A stretch of DNA of 5,363 bases, from assembly GCA_035689165.1 (NCBI GenBank), contig DASSLZ010000017.1, positions 1-5,363 of the forward strand, in the 5' to 3' direction. The stretch comes from DASQJL01 sp035689165. GTDB taxonomy: Bacteria; Eisenbacteria; RBG-16-71-46; SZUA-252. Shown here one piece after another: positions 1 through 5,363 of this stretch (position 1 is its first letter; the number at the start of each line of letters is the position of its first letter). The translations under genes and the position numbers were made by a program. The notes beneath the pieces are model-generated. The model saw only the letters and a list, made by a program, of their open reading frames with translations. It was not told where the DNA came from and searched no databases.

Positions 1-915
1 GAATCGTTCGACGAGCCGTTCGCGAACGCGTCGGCCGTGCCCACGTACTACTGCGCCAGGGTGGCCCGTGAGCACGGCGTGACCGCGCTCTACGCGGGGG
101 ACGGCGGGGACGAGCTCTTCGCGGGCAATCAGCGGTACGCCGACGGCCGCGTCTTCGAGCCCTACGACCGGGTGCCGCGCTGGATCCGCGACCCCCTCCT
201 CACGCCGGCGATCGCGGCGGCGGGCAAGATCGTGCCGCACCCGCTCTTCGTGAAGGCGGGGAAGTACGTCCGGCGGGCGTCCCTTCCCCCCGCGGAGCGC
301 ATCGTTTCCTATGATTTCTGGAACGTCGTGGATCCCGCCGCCTTCGCCACGCCGGATCTCATGGCCGCCGCGGCCGGCTGGCGCCCGGCCGCGATGGTGA
401 TCCGGCATCACGGCCAGGCGCGCGCCACGACCGCCCTCGACCGCCATCTCTATCTCGACCTCAAGATCACGATCAGCGACAACGACGTCCCCAAGGTGGC
501 GCGCATGTGCGAACGCGCCGGAGTCGCCGTCCGGTTCCCGTTCCTCGACGAGCGCGTGGTGGACGTGGCGACGCGCGTGCCCGCGCGGATCAAGATGCGC
601 GGGGGAGAGCTCCGCACGTTCTTCAAGGATGCCTACAAGGATCTCCTCCCCGCCGAGACGCGCGCGAAGACCAAGCACGGCTTCGGCCTTCCGATCTCCG
701 GCTGGCTCAAGAGCGATCCCGGCCTCCGTGCGATGATGCGCGACCTGGTGCTCTCCCCGCGCAGCGTGGAGCGCGGCTACTTCCGGCGCGAAGCCCTCGA
801 GGACGTCGTGCGCCGCCACGAGGAGGACGCGACGCCGTACTACGGAACGGTTCTCTGGAATCTCATGGTGATCGAGCTGTGGCATCGCCGGGTGCTCGAC
901 GGGCGGTTGCCCTGA
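1..915 (+). CDS. Asparagine synthase-like amidotransferase, C-terminal synthetase domain (5' partial)
   Basis: The reading frame is open from base 1 to the TGA at 913-915, so 304 residues of a longer protein are visible. The N-terminal glutaminase domain and the SGGxDS PP-loop would lie upstream of the window. The family activates a carboxylate with ATP and transfers glutamine-derived ammonia. In exopolysaccharide loci such enzymes are thought to amidate sugar acids or related groups, in the cytoplasm. Counting residues from base 1, visible motifs are DEPFANASA (4-12), GDGGDELFAG (33-42, the synthetase loop), RFPFLDERVVD (178-188) and KTKHGFGLP (223-231). Where classical AsnB has a VKVDRMSM-like segment, this protein has SDNDVPKVARM (159-169), so it is a divergent paralog and not housekeeping AsnB. 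The GTG at 37 is not the real start, because homology continues to the left edge. A 49-base gap separates it from the GNAT gene. Family assignment is sure; the substrate is unknown. Confidence 0.93.
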   Translation, partial: ESFDEPFANASAVPTYYCARVAREHGVTALYAGDGGDELFAGNQRYADGRVFEPYDRVPRWIRDPLLTPAIAAAGKIVPHPLFVKAGKYVRRASLPPAERIVSYDFWNVVDPAAFATPDLMAAAAGWRPAAMVIRHHGQARATTALDRHLYLDLKITISDNDVPKVARMCERAGVAVRFPFLDERVVDVATRVPARIKMRGGELRTFFKDAYKDLLPAETRAKTKHGFGLPISGWLKSDPGLRAMMRDLVLSPRSVERGYFRREALEDVVRRHEEDATPYYGTVLWNLMVIELWHRRVLDGRLP

Positions 916-953
916 GCGGCGCTCCGGTGCGGGAGGCGCACGACCCGGCGTCC

Positions 954-959
954 GGGAAG
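954..959 (+). promoter_or_regulatory. Ribosome binding site of the GNAT gene, in a possible hairpin loop
   Basis: GGGAAG lies 5 bases before the GTG at 965 and is a moderate Shine-Dalgarno match. It sits in the 9-base loop of a predicted 6-bp stem: CCGGCG (945-950) pairs with CGCCGG (960-965), whose last base is the first base of the start codon. The pairing is read directly from the sequence. Whether it forms or matters is inference, since GC-rich DNA gives such stems by chance. Confidence 0.45.
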
Positions 960-964
960 CGCCG

Positions 965-2095
965 GTGAGCGCGCCCGACCGCTTCGAGGTGGTGGAGCCC
1001 GCGCGCGCCTTCGGCGAGCTGGCCCCGGCGTGGGAGGACCTCCTGCGCTCGAGCGCGGCCGACTCGCCCTTCCTCACGCCGGTATGGCTCGAGGCCTGGT
1101 GGGACGCGTACGGCGCCGGGCGCGAGCCTCTTCTCGTCTTCGCCCGGCGCGGCGACGCGATCGTCGGCATCTTCCCGCTCCAGGTCGCGATCGAGCGGTG
1201 GCGCGGCCGCCTCCCGCTCCGGACGCTCCGGCTGTTCGGCGACGGGACGCACGATTCGGACTATCTGGATTTCATCGTGCCGCGCGGCGAGGAGGAGGCC
1301 GTCCTTCCGGCGTTCTGGTCATGGCTCCGGCGTGCCGGCTCCGGGATGCGTTACGAGGTGGCGCAGTGGAACGAGATCCCGGACGCGTCGCCCGCGGGCG
1401 CCGTCATCCGCCGGCTCGCCGAGCGGGACGGATCCCTCCTGGAAGAGCATCGCGTCGGATGCGTCGTCACCGCGCTGCCGCCGTCCTACGACGCCTACGT
1501 CGCGTCGCTCAAGCCGCGGATGCGGACCAAGGTCCGCTCGCTGCGGCGGGTGCTCTCCGAACAGCACGGCGCCCTGTTCCAGCGCGCGGACGAAGCGACC
1601 CTGGGGCCGACCCTCGAATCGCTCTTCCAGCTGCACGAACGGCGCTGGACGCTGCGGGGGGAGTCCGGCGTCTTCGCCGCTCCGGAGAAGCGCGCCTTCT
1701 ACCACGCCATGGGACGCGCCCTGTTGACGCGCGGTTGGCTGGACCTGACGACCTTGATCGCCGGCGGGACACCCGTGGCGCACCAGTGCTGCATCCGCTA
1801 TCGCGAGACGGCGTTCCTCCTCCAGGAGGGGTACGACCCCGATTGGGAGGACCGCGGCGTGGGCAACGCGCTCCGCGCGATGACGATCGAGGCCATGATC
1901 CAGGACGGCCTCCACACCTACGACTTCCTCGCGGGCGTCACCAGCCACAAGCTCTCCTGGGGGGGAACCGTGAAGGAGAGCCTCCGGCTCACCCTTCGGG
2001 GAAGCGGGGCGCGCGCGGCGATCGCGTCGGGGCTCTCGCTCCTCTCCGCCGCGCGCGCGCGGCTTCGCGCCGCCTTCTCCCGGAGCGGGCGGTGA
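965..2095 (+). CDS. CelD/BcsL-type GNAT family acyltransferase (FemAB-like)
   Basis: This 376-residue protein belongs to the GNAT/FemAB-like group often labelled CelD/BcsL or Acetyltransf_6. Members are predicted to transfer an acyl or aminoacyl group and are common in exopolysaccharide and cellulose loci; the real substrate is rarely known. No signal peptide or membrane helix is seen, so it is probably cytoplasmic. Family landmarks are FLTPVWLEAWW (36-46), a DSDYLDF segment (97-103), the SLKPRMRTKVRSLRR stretch (181-195, the counterpart of the usual basic 'K-x-R-x-x-x-R-R' helix), HERRW (224-228), the GVGNALR turn in the GNAT fold (298-304) and YDFLAG...HKLSWGG (319-334) near the end. The GTG at 965 is the first start in this frame after the preceding gene and has GGGAAG 5 bases upstream. 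Its TGA overlaps the next gene's GTG, suggesting translational coupling to the deacetylase. The family call is firm; the acyl group and acceptor are not known. Confidence 0.9.
   Translation: MSAPDRFEVVEPARAFGELAPAWEDLLRSSAADSPFLTPVWLEAWWDAYGAGREPLLVFARRGDAIVGIFPLQVAIERWRGRLPLRTLRLFGDGTHDSDYLDFIVPRGEEEAVLPAFWSWLRRAGSGMRYEVAQWNEIPDASPAGAVIRRLAERDGSLLEEHRVGCVVTALPPSYDAYVASLKPRMRTKVRSLRRVLSEQHGALFQRADEATLGPTLESLFQLHERRWTLRGESGVFAAPEKRAFYHAMGRALLTRGWLDLTTLIAGGTPVAHQCCIRYRETAFLLQEGYDPDWEDRGVGNALRAMTIEAMIQDGLHTYDFLAGVTSHKLSWGGTVKESLRLTLRGSGARAAIASGLSLLSAARARLRAAFSRSGR
2082..2085 (+). promoter_or_regulatory. Ribosome binding site and GTGA stop/start overlap for the deacetylase
   Basis: GGAG lies 6 bases before the GTG at 2092. 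The bases GTGA (2092-2095) hold both this start and the stop of the GNAT gene. The combination favours 2092 over the in-frame ATG at 2176, which would remove 28 residues ahead of the deacetylase domain. Confidence 0.6.
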
Positions 2096-3201
2096 GCGCC
2101 GCGAAAGACGCCGCGGCGTCGCTCTTCCAGGCCGCGGGAGGGGAGCCGCTGCTCCGCGCGGCGGGGAACCGCTGGATGCTCGTCTCCGGCGATGGAGGCG
2201 CGCGCCTGCGCCGGCGCGCGTCGCCGCCGTTCCTGATCCTGATCTACCACCGCGTCCACCCCAACCCCGGACCGTTCATGATCGATCCGGTGCCGCCGGA
2301 TCGCTTCGAGCGCCAGATGCGCCACCTGGCGCGCGCCTACCGGCCGCTTCCGCTCGCCGAGCTCTTGGAGCGGAGCCGCGCGGGAGCCGTCCCCGAGGGG
2401 GCGGTCGCGGTCACGTTCGACGACGGCTATGCCGACAACGCCGAGTACGCGGCGCCGATCCTGGCGCGCCACGGGATTCCCGCGACGGTCTTCCTCGTGA
2501 CCGGGTGCATCGGGACCGGGAGGATCCCCTGGCACGACGAGGTGCTCCTCGCGTTCGCCGCGGCGCGCGGCGGCTCGATCAAGATCCCGGGGCAGCCCGC
2601 GGACGCTCCGCCGCTTCCGCTCGAAACCGAGGCGGAGCGGCATCGCGCGGCCTTCCTCGCGCTGGGCGCGCTCAAGCCGATGCATGAGGCCGAGCGCCTC
2701 GCCGGCGTGCGCGCGATCCAGGAAACGCTGGGTCCCGGGGATCCCGGCGCGGCCGCGTCGCTGATGCTCGACTGGGGCCGCGTGCGCGCCATGCGGGGAT
2801 CGGGGATCGCCTTCGGCTCCCACACGGAGACCCATCCGATCCTGAGCCGCGTGGCCCCCGAGCGGGCGCGCGAAGAGGTGATGCGCTCGAAACGGACGAT
2901 CGAGAAGGAGCTGGGGGAGGAGGCCGCCTTCTTCGCCTATCCCAACGGCCGCGTCGAGGACTACGACGAGGGCGCGGTCCAGGCGCTCCGCGACGCGGGG
3001 TACCGGGGTGCCCTCACGACGTCGTTCGGACCGAACGAGGCGGGGGAGGATCCGTTCCGCTGGCGGCGGGCCGCCGCGTGGTCGGCCGATCCGCGGCGCT
3101 TCGCGCTGCAGCTGGCGTGGTACCGGTTCCGCGGCCCCGAGTCGCCGGCCGGGGCGCTTGGGCCCGGCCGCGCCCTGGCCGGGGCCGGAGGAGGCCGCTA
3201 G
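2092..3201 (+). CDS. Polysaccharide deacetylase (NodB homology domain, CE4-like)
   Basis: This 369-residue enzyme is predicted to remove N- or O-acetyl groups from a glycan, using a metal ion. The NodB motifs are complete. ILIYHRV (49-55) opens the domain. TFDDGY (108-113) gives motif 1, with D110 as likely catalytic base and D111 as metal ligand. SHTETH (243-248) gives motif 2, with metal ligands H244 and H248. FAYPNGR (281-287) is motif 3. The roughly 130 residues between motifs 1 and 2 are longer than in compact NodB proteins and include IPWHDEVLLAF, a feature of the long 'YHRV' deacetylases found in surface polysaccharide loci. I see no clear signal peptide, so it may act in the cytoplasm on lipid-linked or nucleotide-linked intermediates. 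It lacks the N-terminal signature I associate with the deacetylase subfamily specific to exosortase loci. The frame stays open upstream to about 1030, but that part is a shadow of the GNAT gene. Confidence 0.92.
   Translation: MSAAKDAAASLFQAAGGEPLLRAAGNRWMLVSGDGGARLRRRASPPFLILIYHRVHPNPGPFMIDPVPPDRFERQMRHLARAYRPLPLAELLERSRAGAVPEGAVAVTFDDGYADNAEYAAPILARHGIPATVFLVTGCIGTGRIPWHDEVLLAFAAARGGSIKIPGQPADAPPLPLETEAERHRAAFLALGALKPMHEAERLAGVRAIQETLGPGDPGAAASLMLDWGRVRAMRGSGIAFGSHTETHPILSRVAPERAREEVMRSKRTIEKELGEEAAFFAYPNGRVEDYDEGAVQALRDAGYRGALTTSFGPNEAGEDPFRWRRAAAWSADPRRFALQLAWYRFRGPESPAGALGPGRALAGAGGGR
3187..3194 (+). promoter_or_regulatory. Strong Shine-Dalgarno site of the O-ligase gene
   Basis: GGAGGAGG ends 9 bases before the ATG at 3204 and is the best Shine-Dalgarno match of any gene start here. 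It lies inside the last codons of the deacetylase gene. It fixes the ligase start at 3204 and argues against a GTG at 3078, which would add 42 Arg/Pro/Ala-rich residues unlike the family. Confidence 0.75.
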
Positions 3202-3203
3202 CG

Positions 3204-4505
3204 ATGCGCGACATCCTGATCGCTCTTCTCGTGTTCGGCAGCGCTCCCGTCGCGCTCTTCCGCCCCGACATCGGAATCCTGGCCTACATCTGGATCGGGC
3301 TCATGAACCCCCACCGACTCTCGTGGCGGCTGGAGTACGCGCCCGTCGGGCTGGTCGTCGCCATCGCCACGCTGCTCGGCACGGTGATCCGCGGGGAGAT
3401 CCGGCGGATCCCGATGAAGTCCACGACGATTCTCCTCATGGCCTGGATGCTCTACACGACCCTGACGACGATGACGGCCATCTCCGGCCGCGACGCCTGG
3501 ATCGAGTGGAATCGCTTCTCGCGGATCATCTTCATGTGTTTCGTGGCGATGATGCTGCTCCAGGAGCGGAAACGGCTCGAGCGCTACGTCTGGGTGGCGA
3601 TGGCCTCGATCGCCTTCTTCAGCGTGAAAGGGGGGCTCTTCTCGATCGCCACCCGCGGCGCCTATCGCGTGTGGGGGCCGATGGGGTCCTTCATCGAGGG
3701 AAACAACGAGCTCGCCCTGGCCGAGATCATGATCCTTCCGCTCATGCTCTACTTCGCGCGCCAGGTGAAGAAGGCCTGGCAGCGATGGGCCTACTACGGC
3801 TCGATCGTGCTGACGATCTTCTCGATCCTCTTCTCCTATTCGCGCGGCGCCTTCGTGGCGTTCGCCGGCGTCGCGGGCATCCTCCTCGTCCGCTCCCGCT
3901 ACCGGTTCCAGGGCCTCCTCATGGTGCTCGTGCTCGGAGCGGCGCTGGTTTCCTTCGTGCCGGCCGAATGGAAGGAGCGGATGACCTCGATCGAGTCGTA
4001 TCAGACCGACCAGTCCGCCCAGGGGCGGATCAACGCCTGGCACTTCGCCTTCAACATCGCGAAGACCCATCTCTTCGGAGGCGGTTTCCGCACCTTCACG
4101 AAAGAGCTCTTCATGGTGTACGCCCCGAACCCGACCGACGTCCACGACGCGCACAGCATCTACTTCGAGGTGATGGCCGAGCAGGGATTCCCCGGGCTCA
4201 TGATCTTCCTCGGCATCCTCGTCACGGCCCTCTGGAAGCTGGAGCGGATGCGCAAGCGCTGGCCCAGGGATTCCGAACGGCGGTGGGCCCGCGACCTGGC
4301 CGAGATGCTGCAATTCTCGCTGCTGGGCTACATGTTCGGCGGCGCCTTCCTGGGACTCGCCTACTTCGATCTGCCGTACTACATCGTGGTCTCGACGATC
4401 CTCCTCGAGTCCATCGCCGAGCGCCAGCCGGCCGCCGTCCCGGTCCCGTCGCCGTCGGAGACGGCGCGGTCCCGCGCGCTCGGCCGCGCGCCCGCGGCGG
4501 GCTAG
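3204..4505 (+). CDS. Exosortase A-associated putative O-glycosylation ligase (Wzy/WaaL-like membrane protein)
   Basis: The 433-residue product has about 11-13 hydrophobic segments, the first at residues 3-19 and the last near 391-404, so it is an inner-membrane protein. It fits the PEP-CTERM/exosortase A-associated O-ligase family: an N-terminal DUF5935-type half followed by a Wzy_C-like core. Diagnostic stretches are LMNPHRLSW (33-41), VKGGLFSI (141-148), VWGPMGSFIEGNNELALA (156-173) and SYSRGA (211-216). A hydrophilic loop at about 253-330, probably periplasmic, holds GRINAW (274-279), FGGGFRTF (291-298) and HDAHSIYFEV (314-323). By analogy with WaaL/Wzy enzymes, R275 and H314 or H317 could be catalytic; that is inference. 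The family is predicted to move a glycan from a lipid carrier to an acceptor or to polymerise it, but the reaction is largely unproven. The gene starts 2 bases after the deacetylase stop. The last 28 or so residues are Pro/Ala/Arg-rich and probably disordered. Confidence 0.9.
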   Translation: MRDILIALLVFGSAPVALFRPDIGILAYIWIGLMNPHRLSWRLEYAPVGLVVAIATLLGTVIRGEIRRIPMKSTTILLMAWMLYTTLTTMTAISGRDAWIEWNRFSRIIFMCFVAMMLLQERKRLERYVWVAMASIAFFSVKGGLFSIATRGAYRVWGPMGSFIEGNNELALAEIMILPLMLYFARQVKKAWQRWAYYGSIVLTIFSILFSYSRGAFVAFAGVAGILLVRSRYRFQGLLMVLVLGAALVSFVPAEWKERMTSIESYQTDQSAQGRINAWHFAFNIAKTHLFGGGFRTFTKELFMVYAPNPTDVHDAHSIYFEVMAEQGFPGLMIFLGILVTALWKLERMRKRWPRDSERRWARDLAEMLQFSLLGYMFGGAFLGLAYFDLPYYIVVSTILLESIAERQPAAVPVPSPSETARSRALGRAPAAG

Positions 4506-4508
4506 CGC

Positions 4509-5363
4509 ATGCGGCTGGTCGTCGACCACCGGACGCAGGGGCAGGGCGTGGAGGGGGTGCACCTCCTCGGCATGGCGGGCGCGTTCGAGCGCGCGGGCGC
4601 CGAGGTCGCGATCGTCTCGCCGCCCGGCGTGGAGGTGGGACGCCCCGGCGCCGCGCCGCGCAAGGCGCCCGGCCTCCGGGGTCTCTGGTGGATGCTCGCC
4701 GAGCACGTTCCCGAGACGCTCTTCGAGCTGATGGAGATGGTCTACAACGTCCCCGCCTACTTCCGCCTCCGGCGCGCGCTCTTGACGCCGCCGGCCGACG
4801 CCCTGTACGAGCGCTACGCCTTCTTCCACGTCGCGGGCGCCCTGGCGGCGAGCGCCGCGGGCGTGCCGCTGATCCTCGAGGTGAACTACACCGCGGCGAC
4901 GCCGCTCTACCGCAGCCGGAGCCGCCTGCTTCGACCCCTCGCGCGCGCCGCCGAGCGCTTCGTCTTCCGCCGCGCCCGGCTCATCGTGGCGGTATCCTCG
5001 GTGCTCCGGGACGCCATCGTGGCTGGCGGCATCCCCGCCGACCGGGTGTTGACGCTGCCCAACGCCGCCGATCCCGACCGCTTCCGCCCCGAGATCTCCG
5101 GAGAGGCGGTGCGGGCGCGGTATGGGCTGCGCGGGGCGCGCGTCGTGGGCTTCACCGGGGCGTTCTTCCCCTGGCACGGGGTGGGATTCCTGCTCGACGC
5201 GCTGGCGGCGCTCCTGCGCGACATGCCCGAGGCGGCGGCCCTGCTGGTAGGGGATGGCCCCGAGCGGCCCATCCTCGAGGAGCGGGTGCGGCGCGAGGGC
5301 CTGGAGGCGCGCGTGCGCTTCGCCGGATGGATCGGCCACGACGGACTCCCCGAGCACGTCGCC
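4509..5363 (+). CDS. GT4-type glycosyltransferase, GT-B fold (3' partial)
   Basis: The frame is open from the ATG at 4509 to the right edge, giving 285 residues with no stop. It is predicted to transfer a sugar from a nucleotide-sugar to a growing lipid-linked glycan at the cytoplasmic face of the membrane. The N-terminal half starts MRLVVDHRTQGQGVEGVH, a glycine-rich loop typical of the GT-B acceptor domain, and holds LYERYAFFH (99-107) and LEVNYT (123-128). The donor-binding half begins near VVGFTG (212-217), with GAFFPWHG (217-224) in place of the usual GxLxPxKG, LLVGDGPER (245-253) and VRFAGW (269-274). The conserved E-x7-E donor motif would lie beyond the window, so completeness cannot be judged. 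There is no good Shine-Dalgarno site. The start is 3 bases after the ligase stop, so translation probably depends on coupling. The linkage and sugar are unknown. Confidence 0.9.
   Translation, partial: MRLVVDHRTQGQGVEGVHLLGMAGAFERAGAEVAIVSPPGVEVGRPGAAPRKAPGLRGLWWMLAEHVPETLFELMEMVYNVPAYFRLRRALLTPPADALYERYAFFHVAGALAASAAGVPLILEVNYTAATPLYRSRSRLLRPLARAAERFVFRRARLIVAVSSVLRDAIVAGGIPADRVLTLPNAADPDRFRPEISGEAVRARYGLRGARVVGFTGAFFPWHGVGFLLDALAALLRDMPEAAALLVGDGPERPILEERVRREGLEARVRFAGWIGHDGLPEHVA

Noticed and set aside
37..39. GTG as the start of the amidotransferase gene
   Set aside because: The preceding codons already encode the conserved DEPFANASA motif, so the gene continues past the left edge.
919..939. 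Possible transcription terminator after the amidotransferase gene
   Set aside because: The stem is short with one bulge and has no following T-tract. The next gene follows within 50 bases in the same direction, so operon readthrough is more likely.
507..968. A 153-residue plus-strand frame inside the amidotransferase gene and the following gap
   Set aside because: It is Arg/Ala/Pro-rich with no family features and is an alternate-frame shadow of a well-supported gene.
863..1252. A 129-residue minus-strand frame across the intergenic gap
   Set aside because: It has low-complexity Arg/Ala/Pro content, no motifs, and lies antisense to two real genes.
1030..2091. In-frame upstream extension of the deacetylase through the GNAT gene, giving a 723-residue protein
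   Set aside because: The extension is Arg/Ala/Pro-rich out-of-frame GNAT sequence. The GTGA overlap and the GGAG at 2082-2085 support a start at 2092.
1918..2835. A 305-residue minus-strand open frame across the GNAT/deacetylase junction
   Set aside because: The composition is Arg-rich with no motifs, and it lies antisense to two genes with complete family motifs.
3078..3203. Upstream GTG extension of the ligase by 42 residues
   Set aside because: It overlaps the deacetylase coding end, is Arg/Pro-rich, and is not membrane-like. The ATG at 3204 has a strong Shine-Dalgarno site and the family's expected N-terminus (MRD followed by a helix).
3198..5357. A 719-residue open frame on the minus strand, antisense to the ligase and glycosyltransferase genes
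   Set aside because: It is His/Arg/Glu/Gly-rich and low in complexity, with no recognisable domain. It mirrors two well-supported genes and comes from the rarity of stop codons antisense to GC-rich coding DNA.
1..5363. Search for tRNA or rRNA genes, CRISPR repeats, insertion sequence ends and riboswitches
   Set aside because: Coding sequence fills almost the whole window, and I saw no regularly spaced repeats, transposase frames or recognisable RNA folds.

Overview
The window is a GC-rich (roughly 70% by eye), tightly packed, single-strand stretch of bacterial chromosome carrying five consecutive plus-strand genes for making and modifying a surface polysaccharide. The base composition, strong G/C preference at third codon positions and gene content fit a GC-rich Gram-negative-type bacterium. 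Candidates include Gemmatimonadota, Eisenbacteria, Myxococcota or a similar soil or sediment lineage. The sequence alone does not settle the phylum.

Layout: (1) 1-915, the C-terminal ATP-binding half of an asparagine synthase-like amidotransferase, cut by the left edge. (2) 965-2095, a CelD/BcsL-type GNAT (FemAB-like) acyltransferase. (3) 2092-3201, a NodB-type polysaccharide deacetylase whose GTG start overlaps the previous stop as GTGA. (4) 3204-4505, a multi-pass membrane protein that closely matches my recollection of the exosortase A-associated putative O-glycosylation ligase family (Wzy/WaaL-like, with a DUF5935-type N-terminus). (5) 4509-5363, a GT4-type glycosyltransferase cut by the right edge. 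The only intergenic space above 3 bases is 49 bases (916-964). No promoter or terminator is visible, so the genes probably belong to one operon that extends past both edges.

Together the genes suggest a route for an exopolysaccharide or a protein-linked glycan. The glycosyltransferase would build the glycan on the cytoplasmic side. The amidotransferase and GNAT protein would add amide or acyl groups, the deacetylase would remove N-acetyl groups, and the membrane ligase/polymerase would join the glycan to its acceptor outside the inner membrane. The ligase points to an exosortase (XrtA)/PEP-CTERM locus, but no exosortase or PEP-CTERM protein lies within the window.

No RNA gene, mobile element, CRISPR array or attachment site was seen. 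The less ordinary points are the altered motif in the amidotransferase, the ligase and glycosyltransferase sharing one reading frame across a single TAG, and a small hairpin that would hold the GNAT gene's ribosome binding site in its loop.
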